From contig NC_087079.1 in assembly GCF_026151205.1 (NCBI RefSeq), positions 17,106,945-17,170,944 of the forward strand: a stretch of 64,000 bases of DNA. Direction: 5' to 3'. A program made the translations under genes and the position numbers. Positions 44,881 through 57,800 of the stretch are shown here, one piece after another (within the stretch, counting starts at the first letter, position 1; every line of letters begins with the position of its first letter). A model generated the notes under the pieces. That model was not told the DNA's origin. It saw only the letters and a list, made by a program, of their open reading frames with translations, and did not search any database. The DNA is from Bolinopsis microptera (lineage: Eukaryota > Ctenophora > Tentaculata > Lobata > Bolinopsidae).

Positions 44881-45230
44881 GGCTGTTCAAAGTTGAATGG
44901 AGTGGTCACGGGTTCGTTGGATTGAATTCAAAAACGTACTTCTGCTTCCACAATGACGAGAAATTAGACAAATATAGTAGTAAAGGCATCAGTAAGCGTT
45001 GGAAATTGACGAGAGACGATTACTTGAAAGTTCTGGAGAAAGATAACGACAAAATTGCTAGTAAAGATTCCGATGACCTTACTAATAAATTGTTGCAGAC
45101 CAACAGAGGATTTATATTAAAAAACAATCAATTGCTTACATATAACACTTCAAAAGAGGGTCTGAAAAATTTCTATTGTAAACGAATTCTCTTAGCTGAT
45201 GGTGTTTCGACAACATACCTAAATATATAA
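44881..45230 (+). CDS. Polinton polymerase exon 7 (C-terminus)
   Basis: Acceptor cttag at 44880. Encodes GLFKVEWSGHGFVGLNSKTY, TNRGF and the terminal DGVSTTYLNI, then a stop at 45228-45230. Matches the ordinary end of Polinton polymerases. Confidence 0.86.
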
Positions 45231-45812
45231 AGTTATATAAGAATACGGTTACCATTAATTTTAAACAATCTTATGCCATTAATCTATTTTTGTTTGTTAT
45301 TTGATTTTAGCAGTAGATTATTTATTGTTATAAACCAAACAGTAAAACATTAACAGCTTAGGATGTATGATCAATCAATAGTTAGATATGTTTATCTCTA
45401 CTATAATTCAAAGAATTATTTCTGCTGTATGTACACTGTACGACCGCCCACGTGCAAATTAGACGAGAAATAAGAATTTAAGTAACAACCAAAACGTTCC
45501 ATAGCAACGGTGTTTTAATGCACACATGCACGTGCAAAGATTGTTTTAAGGTCATTTTGATCGGTTTTGTGGTAATTACGTTGTGTTTAAAGTGTTTCAT
45601 ATTTAAATCGGCTGTATCTTCGGTTGGGATGGATATTTTTTGATGCGATTAAAACTTTCTTTCAAAGAATACTACTAGCTTCGTCCCTGTTACCACGGGC
45701 TTTCTAGTTTTATTATAAAACTATATATTTTTAAAATAAACAACCAAACTACTTTTTAGTTAATATTTTAACATCACTTTTAGCCGTGGATTATTGAAAA
45801 ACTTGCTTCACA
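45231..45812. other. Spacer between the polymerase and the next ORF
   Basis: AT-rich, no frame, no repeat recognised. Confidence 0.4.
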
Positions 45813-46286
45813 ATGATTATACCTAGCTCAGAAATGAATTTACAAAGCTCGCTTGCAGAGATCCCGCTTGCCTTTCAAGAAATCTATCAAAATCGTTGGC
45901 ATACAATGAATGGTTCAAAGTCAGGAAAACTGAAAGATATCTTTCATTTCCCATTATTAACGGAGACAGATTCTGAAATCGAATCGAACATCAAGAGAGT
46001 TCTTTCTCGTTATCGCAGATCGATCAAAGTTAATGTATCATTTGGATTCATTTTGAAAGAAAGGATTGATGGACAATTGAAATTTGTTCATCCCTCAAAC
46101 AACAGCAAAATCTTTGAAACACCAAAAAGGATCAGTAGTAATTCAGATATCAACGCATTACTGGAAGATGTGGAGTACAGAGACGCGATAGAATATGCAA
46201 AAACTCAGCGACCATCAACCAAATGGATCCCAATGCGCATTGTCTGCCTTCGTTTGGATATTTTCAAACTTTATAACTGCGATTAG
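45813..46286 (+). CDS. ORF like the N-terminal part of a Polinton polymerase (157 aa)
   Basis: ATG to stop, 157 codons. The order of features (an iKvnvsFgFiL-type strand, a run of Ser/Asn, LLEDVEYRDAIEYA helix, then TKWIPMRIVCLRLDIFKLYN) resembles the region before the exonuclease domain in Polinton polymerases, where a gSGW-hRI-h-lh-i-Y pattern is common. If so, it is out of order, lying 3' of the polymerase C-terminus, and would be the first exon of a second copy or a rearranged piece. No exon downstream could be joined to it with confidence. It may instead be an unrelated ORF. Confidence 0.5.
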   Translation: MIIPSSEMNLQSSLAEIPLAFQEIYQNRWHTMNGSKSGKLKDIFHFPLLTETDSEIESNIKRVLSRYRRSIKVNVSFGFILKERIDGQLKFVHPSNNSKIFETPKRISSNSDINALLEDVEYRDAIEYAKTQRPSTKWIPMRIVCLRLDIFKLYNCD

Positions 46287-46795
46287 AAATTTAGTCATTA
46301 TCTTCAGTTGTATGACTATTCATTAAGTATATTAAGAGTCTTATGGACTATTGACAATGAAATGATCATTTATGATAATGGACTAAGAATGACTATAAAT
46401 GATAATTGATTGTAGATGTGATAAATTAATGATAGCAGACAATAAATCATTTTTACGACAATGGGCTGTGTTTTATGTGTTAATCATAACTAAATAACAA
46501 TAATACCCCAAATTATAATTTAATCCAACTAACTGAATATATATTTTTAAAGCCCGTAATAACAATAGTTAAAATATCGGAAGCATAATACCGAAGTCAA
46601 ATTATCGTCGAATGGGTGATCTCAGAGATTGTTTTAACAATTCATTCAGTATATTATAAAATATGAAAGCAACACAAACGAATCGCTTCTATCGCAAATT
46701 AAGTAATCATGAATGCTCAATACAATGTTCCTGCTGTTATTGACCGTATCATCCAAATCAAAACAGATGATCAAAACTGCGTATTCGCATTTACC
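46287..46795. other. AT-rich DNA, no gene seen
   Basis: Contains short attatgaatgata/tgataatggac direct repeats (about 46350-46420). Nothing else recognised. Confidence 0.4.
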
Positions 46796-47345
46796 TTAAT
46801 TTATTCCGGCGGAATTAATTTATCAGATAAAATATTCCGGCGGAGTTAATTTATCTGATAAAATATTCCGTGCGATTTTTAAAATGTTCACATTTGCCTT
46901 TATTTATTCCTGCGGAATTAATTCATCAGATAAAATATTCTGTGCGATTTCTAAAATGTTCACATTTGCCTTTATTTATTCCTGTGGAATTAATTTATTA
47001 GATAAAATATTCGCATTTACCTTTATTTATTCCTGCGGAATTAATTTATCAGATAAAATATTCCGTGCGATTTTTAACATGTTCACATTTGCCTTTATTT
47101 ATTCCTGCGGAATTAATTTATCAGATAAAATATTCCGGCGGAATTAATTTATCAGATAAAATATTCCGGCGGAATTAATTTATCAGATAAAATATTCCGG
47201 CGGAATTAATTTATCAGATAAAATATTCCGTGCGATTTTTAAAATGTTCACAATTACCTTTAATTATTCCTGTGGAATTAATTTATCAGATAAATATTCT
47301 CTGCGATTATGAAATGTTCACATTTTCTATTATTTATTCCTGTGG
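46796..47345. repeat. Minisatellite of ggcggaattaatttatcaga
   Basis: Two interleaved units: a short ~31 bp unit (ggaattaatttatcagataaaatattccggc) and a longer ~70-90 bp unit adding ttaaaatgttcacatttgcc. The frame 46884-47147 is a read-through. Confidence 0.88.
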
Positions 47346-47745
47346 AATTAATTAATTAATTATTTTCCTGTTGTACGTTACAATTGGGCTAATTAATGGT
47401 TGATTGGGATATAATCAGGGTTAATCCTTCCTGTTTACATTATAATTACATCCTGTTAGGATTAAAATCACTGCATCTCTCTAGGTTAGTACCGTTTCCT
47501 TTGAGAGGAAGGGTTAGTTTCCGGTTGTACGTCACGATTGAACTACTTAATGGCTGATTGGATATAGTCAGGGTTAATTCCTCATGTTAACGTTATAATC
47601 ACATCCTGTTAGGGTTATAATCACCGTGTCCCTTTAAGGTTAGTACCGTTTCCTGTATCGGTCACTTTGAGAGGAAGGGTTAGTTTCCCGTTGTACGTCA
47701 TGATTGTGCTAATTAATGGTTGATTGGGATATATAATTACGGGTA
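47345..47745. repeat. ~165 bp repeat block, left copy
   Basis: Units of about 165 bp with ggttgtacgtcacgattg, cagggttaatcctt and gagaggaagggttagtttcc. The marker word recurs at about 47362, 47525 and 47690. The block recurs at about 48370-48740 with a 1,028 bp offset. Confidence 0.85.
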
Positions 47746-48150
47746 AAAAATGTTCACATTTGTTCACAGGAACTTATAAATGTTCGCATCTGTTCAAAGG
47801 GAATTAATAAATGTTCACATCTGTTCACAAGAACTGATAAATATTCGCAACTATTCAAAGGGAATTAATAAATGTTCACATCTGTTCACAGGAACTTATA
47901 AATGTTCGCATTTGTTCAAAGGGAATTAATAAGTGTTCACATCTGTTCACAGGAACTTATAAATGTTCGCATCTGTTCAAAGGGAATTAATAAATGTTCA
48001 CATCTGTTCACAAGAACTGCTAAATATTCGCAACTATTCAAAGGGAATTAATAAATGTTCACATCTGTTCACAAGAACTGCTAAATATTCGCAACTATTC
48101 AAAGGGAATTAATAAATGTTCGCATTTGTTCACAGGAACTTATAACTGAT
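47745..48150. repeat. ~60 bp tandem repeat (gttcacatctgttcacagga)
   Basis: About seven units alternating aatgttcacatctgttcaca and ttcgcaactattcaaaggga, spaced about 60 bp. Confidence 0.9.
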
Positions 48151-48369
48151 CTAAAACGCTTTTAATATTTCACATGGAATTAGTTATTTTGTAAGATTCC
48201 ATAAAATTGATAATTATTTTACAATTTTTATGTCATTTCGTATTAAGTATATTAAAATTAAAAAGTAAACATACTTTAATGAAACACATCTGTTCTAGAT
48301 AACAAAAATCTGTTGTAATCTATTCTTATTCACTCTCAAAGACCAGTTTAGAACATATTGAGAACCGTT
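48151..48369. other. AT-rich spacer
   Basis: No feature recognised. Confidence 0.4.
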
Positions 48370-48850
48370 TCCTTTGATACGAATGGTTATTTTCCCGTTG
48401 TACGTCACGATTGGGCTAATTAATGGTTGATTGGGATATAATCAGGGTTAATCCTTCCTGTTAACGTTATAATTACATCCTGTTAGGATTAAAATCACTG
48501 CATCTCTCTAGGTTAGTACCGTTTCCTTTGAGAGGAAGGGTTAGTTTCCGGTTGTACGTCACGATTGAACTACTTAATGGCTGATTGGATATAGTCAGGG
48601 TTAATTCCTCATGTTAACGTTATAATTGCATCCTGTTAGGGTTATAATCACTGTGTCCCTCTAGGGTTAGTACTGTTTCCTGTATCGGCTACTTTGATAG
48701 GAAGGGTTAGTTTCCGGTTGTACGTCATAATTAGGGTAATTGATGTCTAATTAGGCTACAATTAGGGTTAATACTTCCTGTTAGGGTAGCAATCACTTCC
48801 TGTTGGGGTTTTAATCACTTCCTGTTAGGGTTAAAAGCACTTCCGGCCCC
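48370..48850. repeat. ~165 bp repeat block, right copy
   Basis: Nearly the same as 47345-47745, then runs on through cctgttagggttaaaatcac-type short repeats into the 366 bp satellite. Confidence 0.85.
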
Positions 48851-48892
48851 GGTTCGGTTCAAAATGGGGGTTGAACGGTCCCTAAATTACTA

Positions 48893-51800
48893 CTCTCTGT
48901 CCCATTTTCGGTTTTTGAAGCTGAATTTTCCAGGGCCGAAATTTTACAGTTTTGACCGAATTTCTGACCCGCAACCAATTAGTCAGTCAACTATAGATAG
49001 CAAATGTCACGATTGGGGTGCTGGAATTTTGATTTGGGTCGGAGGAAGCTCACAGCAGAAATCTTAACAAAACGAAAAGTTGTATTTTCAAAACTCTGTC
49101 CCATTTTCAGATTTGAAAATTTGTGAACCCACAATTGACAGATTGGATGAAATTTTTGCCCACAAACCAATTAGTCAGTTAATTAATGATGATATGAAAC
49201 CAAATTGAGGTACTGGTAGTCATAATTTCGAAAAGAATTGAAAAATCATACTGTCCCATACTCTGTCCCATTTTCGGTTTTTGAAGCTGAAATTTCCAGG
49301 GCCGAAATTTTACAGTTTTGACCGAATTTCTGACCCGCAACCAATTAGTCAGTCAACTATAGATAGCAAATGACACGATTGGGGTGCTGGAATTTTGATT
49401 TGGGTCGGAGGAAGCTCACAGCAGAAATCTTAACAAAACGAAAAGTTGTATTTTCAAAACTCTGTCCCATTTTCAGATTTGAAAATTTGTGAACCCACAA
49501 TTGACAGATTGGATGAAATTTTTGCCCACAAACCAATTAGTCAGTTAATTAATGATGATATGAAACCAAATTGAGGTACTGGTAGTCATAATTTCGAAAA
49601 GAATTGAAAAATCATACTGTCCCATACTCTGTCCCATTTTCGGTTTTTGAAGCTGAAATTTCCAGGGCCGAAATTTTACAGTTTTGACCGAATTTCTGAC
49701 CCGCAACCAATTAGTCAGTCAACTATAGATAGCAAATGACACGATTGGGGTGCTGGAATTTTGATTTGGGTCGGAGGAAGCTCACAGCAGAAATCTTAAC
49801 AAAACGAAAAGTTGTATTTTCAAAACTCTGTCCCATTTTCAGATTTGAAAATTTGTGAACCCACAATTGACAGATTGGATGAAATTTTTGCCCACAAACC
49901 AATTAGTCAGTTAATTAATGATGATATGAAACCAAATTGAGGTACTGGTAGTCATAATTTCGAAAAGAATTGAAAAATCATACTGTCCCATACTCTGTCC
50001 CATTTTCGGTTTTTGAAGCTGAAATTTCCAGGGCCGAAATTTTACAGTTTTGACCGAATTTCTGACCCGCAACCAATTAGTCAGTCAACTATAGATAGCA
50101 AATGACACGATTGGGGTGCTGGAATTTTGATTTGGGTCGGAGGAAGCTCACAGCAGAAATCTTAACAAAACGAAAAGTTGTATTTTCAAAACTCTGTCCC
50201 ATTTTCAGATTTGAAAATTTGTGAACCCACAATTGACAGATTGGATGAAATTTTTGCCCACAAACCAATTAGTCAGTTAATTAATGATGATATGAAACCA
50301 AATTGAGGTACTGGTAGTCATAATTTCGAAAAGAATTGAAAAATCATACTGTCCCATACTCTGTCCCATTTTCGGTTTTTGAAGCTGAAATTTCCAGGGC
50401 CGAAATTTTACAGTTTTGACCGAATTTCTGACCCGCAACCAATTAGTCAGTCAACTATAGATAGCAAATGACACGATTGGGGTGCTGGAATTTTGATTTG
50501 GGTCGGAGGAAGCTCACAGCAGAAATCTTAACAAAACGAAAAGTTGTATTTTCAAAACTCTGTCCCATTTTCAGATTTGAAAATTTGTGAACCCACAATT
50601 GACAGATTGGATGAAATTTTTGCCCACAAACCAATTAGTCAGTTAATTAATGATGATATGAAACCAAATTGAGGTACTGGTAGTCATAATTTCGAAAAGA
50701 ATTGAAAAATCATACTGTCCCATACTCTGTCCCATTTTCGGTTTTTGAAGCTGAAATTTCCAGGGCCGAAATTTTACAGTTTTGACCGAATTTCTGACCC
50801 GCAACCAATTAGTCAGTCAACTATAGATAGCAAATGACACGATTGGGGTGCTGGAATTTTGATTTGGGTCGGAGGAAGCTCACAGCAGAAATCTTAACAA
50901 AACGAAAAGTTGTATTTTCAAAACTCTGTCCCATTTTCAGATTTGAAAATTTGTGAACCCACAATTGACAGATTGGATGAAATTTTTGCCCACAAACCAA
51001 TTAGTCAGTTAATTAATGATGATATGAAACCAAATTGAGGTACTGGTAGTCATAATTTCGAAAAGAATTGAAAAATCATACTGTCCCATACTCTGTCCCA
51101 TTTTCGGTTTTTGAAGCTGAAATTTCCAGGGCCGAAATTTTACAGTTTTGACCGAATTTCTGACCCGCAACCAATTAGTCAGTCAACTATAGATAGCAAA
51201 TGACACGATTGGGGTGCTGGAATTTTGATTTGGGTCGGAGGAAGCTCACAGCAGAAATCTTAACAAAACGAAAAGTTGTATTTTCAAAACTCTGTCCCAT
51301 TTTCAGATTTGAAAATTTGTGAACCCACAATTGACAGATTGGATGAAATTTTTGCCCACAAACCAATTAGTCAGTTAATTAATGATGATATGAAACCAAA
51401 TTGAGGTACTGGTAGTCATAATTTCGAAAAGAATTGAAAAATCATACTGTCCCATACTCTGTCCCATTTTCGGTTTTTGAAGCTGAAATTTCCAGGGCCG
51501 AAATTTTACAGTTTTGACCGAATTTCTGACCCGCAACCAATTAGTCAGTCAACTATAGATAGCAAATGACACGATTGGGGTGCTGGAATTTTGATTTGGG
51601 TCGGAGGAAGCTCACAGCAGAAATCTTAACAAAACGAAAAGTTGTATTTTCAAAACTCTGTCCCATTTTCAGATTTGAAAATTTGTGAACCCACAATTGA
51701 CAGATTGGATGAAATTTTTGCCCACAAACCAATTAGTCAGTTAATTAATGATGATATGAAACCAAATTGAGGTACTGGTAGTCATAATTTCGAAAAGAAT

Positions 51801-54800
51801 TGAAAAATCATACTGTCCCATACTCTGTCCCATTTTCGGTTTTTGAAGCTGAAATTTCCAGGGCCGAAATTTTACAGTTTTGACCGAATTTCTGACCCGC
51901 AACCAATTAGTCAGTCAACTATAGATAGCAAATGACACGATTGGGGTGCTGGAATTTTGATTTGGGTCGGAGGAAGCTCACAGCAGAAATCTTAACAAAA
52001 CGAAAAGTTGTATTTTCAAAACTCTGTCCCATTTTCAGATTTGAAAATTTGTGAACCCACAATTGACAGATTGGATGAAATTTTTGCCCACAAACCAATT
52101 AGTCAGTTAATTAATGATGATATGAAACCAAATTGAGGTACTGGTAGTCATAATTTCGAAAAGAATTGAAAAATCATACTGTCCCATACTCTGTCCCATT
52201 TTCGGTTTTTGAAGCTGAAATTTCCAGGGCCGAAATTTTACAGTTTTGACCGAATTTCTGACCCGCAACCAATTAGTCAGTCAACTATAGATAGCAAATG
52301 ACACGATTGGGGTGCTGGAATTTTGATTTGGGTCGGAGGAAGCTCACAGCAGAAATCTTAACAAAACGAAAAGTTGTATTTTCAAAACTCTGTCCCATTT
52401 TCAGATTTGAAAATTTGTGAACCCACAATTGACAGATTGGATGAAATTTTTGCCCACAAACCAATTAGTCAGTTAATTAATGATGATATGAAACCAAATT
52501 GAGGTACTGGTAGTCATAATTTCGAAAAGAATTGAAAAATCATACTGTCCCATACTCTGTCCCATTTTCGGTTTTTGAAGCTGAAATTTCCAGGGCCGAA
52601 ATTTTACAGTTTTGACCGAATTTCTGACCCGCAACCAATTAGTCAGTCAACTATAGATAGCAAATGACACGATTGGGGTGCTGGAATTTTGATTTGGGTC
52701 GGAGGAAGCTCACAGCAGAAATCTTAACAAAACGAAAAGTTGTATTTTCAAAACTCTGTCCCATTTTCAGATTTGAAAATTTGTGAACCCACAATTGACA
52801 GATTGGATGAAATTTTTGCCCACAAACCAATTAGTCAGTTAATTAATGATGATATGAAACCAAATTGAGGTACTGGTAGTCATAATTTCGAAAAGAATTG
52901 AAAAATCATACTGTCCCATACTCTGTCCCATTTTCGGTTTTTGAAGCTGAAATTTCCAGGGCCGAAATTTTACAGTTTTGACCGAATTTCTGACCCGCAA
53001 CCAATTAGTCAGTCAACTATAGATAGCAAATGACACGATTGGGGTGCTGGAATTTTGATTTGGGTCGGAGGAAGCTCACAGCAGAAATCTTAACAAAACG
53101 AAAAGTTGTATTTTCAAAACTCTGTCCCATTTTCAGATTTGAAAATTTGTGAACCCACAATTGACAGATTGGATGAAATTTTTGCCCACAAACCAATTAG
53201 TCAGTTAATTAATGATGATATGAAACCAAATTGAGGTACTGGTAGTCATAATTTCGAAAAGAATTGAAAAATCATACTGTCCCATACTCTGTCCCATTTT
53301 CGGTTTTTGAAGCTGAAATTTCCAGGGCCGAAATTTTACAGTTTTGACCGAATTTCTGACCCGCAACCAATTAGTCAGTCAACTATAGATAGCAAATGAC
53401 ACGATTGGGGTGCTGGAATTTTGATTTGGGTCGGAGGAAGCTCACAGCAGAAATCTTAACAAAACGAAAAGTTGTATTTTCAAAACTCTGTCCCATTTTC
53501 AGATTTGAAAATTTGTGAACCCACAATTGACAGATTGGATGAAATTTTTGCCCACAAACCAATTAGTCAGTTAATTAATGATGATATGAAACCAAATTGA
53601 GGTACTGGTAGTCATAATTTCGAAAAGAATTGAAAAATCATACTGTCCCATACTCTGTCCCATTTTCGGTTTTTGAAGCTGAAATTTCCAGGGCCGAAAT
53701 TTTACAGTTTTGACCGAATTTCTGACCCGCAACCAATTAGTCAGTCAACTATAGATAGCAAATGACACGATTGGGGTGCTGGAATTTTGATTTGGGTCGG
53801 AGGAAGCTCACAGCAGAAATCTTAACAAAACGAAAAGTTGTATTTTCAAAACTCTGTCCCATTTTCAGATTTGAAAATTTGTGAACCCACAATTGACAGA
53901 TTGGATGAAATTTTTGCCCACAAACCAATTAGTCAGTTAATTAATGATGATATGAAACCAAATTGAGGTACTGGTAGTCATAATTTCGAAAAGAATTGAA
54001 AAATCATACTGTCCCATACTCTGTCCCATTTTCGGTTTTTGAAGCTGAAATTTCCAGGGCCGAAATTTTACAGTTTTGACCGAATTTCTGACCCGCAACC
54101 AATTAGTCAGTCAACTATAGATAGCAAATGACACGATTGGGGTGCTGGAATTTTGATTTGGGTCGGAGGAAGCTCACAGCAGAAATCTTAACAAAACGAA
54201 AAGTTGTATTTTCAAAACTCTGTCCCATTTTCAGATTTGAAAATTTGTGAACCCACAATTGACAGATTGGATGAAATTTTTGCCCACAAACCAATTAGTC
54301 AGTTAATTAATGATGATATGAAACCAAATTGAGGTACTGGTAGTCATAATTTCGAAAAGAATTGAAAAATCATACTGTCCCATACTCTGTCCCATTTTCG
54401 GTTTTTGAAGCTGAAATTTCCAGGGCCGAAATTTTACAGTTTTGACCGAATTTCTGACCCGCAACCAATTAGTCAGTCAACTATAGATAGCAAATGACAC
54501 GATTGGGGTGCTGGAATTTTGATTTGGGTCGGAGGAAGCTCACAGCAGAAATCTTAACAAAACGAAAAGTTGTATTTTCAAAACTCTGTCCCATTTTCAG
54601 ATTTGAAAATTTGTGAACCCACAATTGACAGATTGGATGAAATTTTTGCCCACAAACCAATTAGTCAGTTAATTAATGATGATATGAAACCAAATTGAGG
54701 TACTGGTAGTCATAATTTCGAAAAGAATTGAAAAATCATACTGTCCCATACTCTGTCCCATTTTCGGTTTTTGAAGCTGAAATTTCCAGGGCCGAAATTT

Positions 54801-57800
54801 TACAGTTTTGACCGAATTTCTGACCCGCAACCAATTAGTCAGTCAACTATAGATAGCAAATGACACGATTGGGGTGCTGGAATTTTGATTTGGGTCGGAG
54901 GAAGCTCACAGCAGAAATCTTAACAAAACGAAAAGTTGTATTTTCAAAACTCTGTCCCATTTTCAGATTTGAAAATTTGTGAACCCACAATTGACAGATT
55001 GGATGAAATTTTTGCCCACAAACCAATTAGTCAGTTAATTAATGATGATATGAAACCAAATTGAGGTACTGGTAGTCATAATTTCGAAAAGAATTGAAAA
55101 ATCATACTGTCCCATACTCTGTCCCATTTTCGGTTTTTGAAGCTGAAATTTCCAGGGCCGAAATTTTACAGTTTTGACCGAATTTCTGACCCGCAACCAA
55201 TTAGTCAGTCAACTATAGATAGCAAATGACACGATTGGGGTGCTGGAATTTTGATTTGGGTCGGAGGAAGCTCACAGCAGAAATCTTAACAAAACGAAAA
55301 GTTGTATTTTCAAAACTCTGTCCCATTTTCAGATTTGAAAATTTGTGAACCCACAATTGACAGATTGGATGAAATTTTTGCCCACAAACCAATTAGTCAG
55401 TTAATTAATGATGATATGAAACCAAATTGAGGTACTGGTAGTCATAATTTCGAAAAGAATTGAAAAATCATACTGTCCCATACTCTGTCCCATTTTCGGT
55501 TTTTGAAGCTGAAATTTCCAGGGCCGAAATTTTACAGTTTTGACCGAATTTCTGACCCGCAACCAATTAGTCAGTCAACTATAGATAGCAAATGACACGA
55601 TTGGGGTGCTGGAATTTTGATTTGGGTCGGAGGAAGCTCACAGCAGAAATCTTAACAAAACGAAAAGTTGTATTTTCAAAACTCTGTCCCATTTTCAGAT
55701 TTGAAAATTTGTGAACCCACAATTGACAGATTGGATGAAATTTTTGCCCACAAACCAATTAGTCAGTTAATTAATGATGATATGAAACCAAATTGAGGTA
55801 CTGGTAGTCATAATTTCGAAAAGAATTGAAAAATCATACTCTCCCATACTCTGTCCCATTTTCGGTTTTTGAAGCTGAAATTTCCAGGGCCGAAATTTTA
55901 CAGTTTTGACCGAATTTCTGACCCGCAACCAATTAGTCAGTCAACTATAGATAGCAAATGACACGATTGGGGTGCTGGAATTTTGATTTGGGTCGGAGGA
56001 AGCTCACAGCAGAAATCTTAACAAAACGAAAAGTTGTATTTTCAAAACTCTGTCCCATTTTCAGATTTGAAAATTTGTGAACCCACAATTGACAGATTGG
56101 ATGAAATTTTTGCCCACAAACCAATTAGTCAGTTAATTAATGATGATATGAAACCAAATTGAGGTACTGGTAGTCATAATTTCGAAAAAAATTGAAAAAT
56201 CATACTGTCCCATACTCTGTCCCATTTTCGGTTTTTGAAGCTGAAATTTCCAGGGCCGAAATTTTACAGTTTTGACCGAATTTCTGACCCGCAACCAATT
56301 AGTCAGTCAACTATAGATAGCAAATGACACGATTGGGGTGCTGGAATTTTGATTTGGGTCGGAGGAAGCTCACAGCAGAAATCTTAACAAAACGAAAAGT
56401 TGTATTTTCAAAACTCTGTCCCATTTTCAGATTTGAAAATTTGTGAACCCACAATTGACAGATTGGATGAAATTTTTGCCCACAAACCAATTAGTCAGTT
56501 AATTAATGATGATATGAAACCAAATTGAGGTACTGGTAGTCATAATTTCGAAAAGAATTGAAAAATCATACTGTCCCATACTCTGTCCCATTTTCGGTTT
56601 TTGAAGCTGAAATTTCCAGGGCCGAAATTTTACAGTTTTGACCGAATTTCTGACCCGCAACCAATTAGTCAGTCAACTATAGATAGCAAATGACACGATT
56701 GGGGTGCTGGAATTTTGATTTGGGTCGGAGGAAGCTCACAGCAGAAATCTTAACAAAACGAAAAGTTGTATTTTCAAAACTCTGTCCCATTTTCAGATTT
56801 GAAAATTTGTGAACCCACAATTGACAGATTGGATGAAATTTTTGCCCACAAACCAATTAGTCAGTTAATTAATGATGATATGAAACCAAATTGAGGTACT
56901 GGTAGTCATAATTTCGAAAAGAATTGAAAAATCATACTCTCCCATACTCTGTCCCATTTTCGGTTTTTGAAGCTGAAATTTCCAGGGCCGAAATTTTACA
57001 GTTTTGACCGAATTTCTGACCCGCAACCAATTAGTCAGTCAACTATAGATAGCAAATGACACGATTGGGGTGCTGGAATTTTGATTTGGGTCGGAGGAAG
57101 CTCACAGCAGAAATCTTAACAAAACGAAAAGTTGTATTTTCAAAACTCTGTCCCATTTTCAGATTTGAAAATTTGTGAACCCACAATTGACAGATTGGAT
57201 GAAATTTTTGCCCACAAACCAATTAGTCAGTTAATTAATGATGATATGAAACCAAATTGAGGTACTGGTAGTCATAATTTCGAAAAAATTGAAAAATCAT
57301 ACTGTCCCATACTCTGTCCCATTTTCGGTTTTTGAAGCTGAAATTTCCAGGGCCGAAATTTTACAGTTTTGACCGAATTTCTGACCCGCAACCAATTAGT
57401 CAGTCAACTATAGATAGCAAATGACACGATTGGGGTGCTGGAATTTTGATTTGGGTCGGAGGAAGCTCACAGCAGAAATCTTAACAAAACGAAAAGTTGT
57501 ATTTTCAAAACTCTGTCCCATTTTCAGATTTGAAAATTTGTGAACCCACAATTGACAGATTGGATGAAATTTTTGCCCACAAACCAATTAGTCAGTTAAT
57601 TAATGATGATATGAAACCAAATTGAGGTACTGGTAGTCATAATTTCGAAAAGAATTGAAAAATCATACTGTCCCATACTCTGTCCCATTTTCGGTTTTTG
57701 AAGCTGAAATTTCCAGGGCCGAAATTTTACAGTTTTGACCGAATTTCTGACCCGCAACCAATTAGTCAGTCAACTATAGATAGCAAATGACACGATTGGG

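Larger units (their letters stand above)
42571..45230 (+). pseudogene. Polinton/Maverick family B DNA polymerase, seven exons, 5'-truncated
   Basis: Protein-primed DNA polymerase of a Polinton/Maverick (virus-like transposon), lying in seven exons with GT-AG introns whose phases all agree. Recognisable pieces in order: a HARNG...VDGYC segment, YQFMGCFFHGCPIC, FGEKILIITPLLRWYLQQG, CFKTFADEVSDDRRAG, a KLIGN-type Asn/Tyr motif split by an intron, the catalytic DTDS motif (also split by an intron) and a C-terminal TNRGF...DGVSTTYLNI end. Exonuclease and terminal-protein parts upstream are missing; the macro-satellite abuts the first exon. One in-frame TAG lies in exon 4 (44061-44063). Family identity is from motif recognition. 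Whether any spliced product is made is unknown, and the truncation and stop argue against function. Confidence 0.85.

Noticed and set aside
46884-47147. 87-codon frame with repeated FTFAFIYSCGIN
   Set aside because: Read-through of the ggaattaatttatcag minisatellite.
47345-48850. Long direct repeats as possible LTRs
   Set aside because: The enclosed DNA is only ~600 bp of another tandem repeat, with no gag/pol, primer site or polypurine tract, and the blocks are themselves made of ~165 bp repeats.
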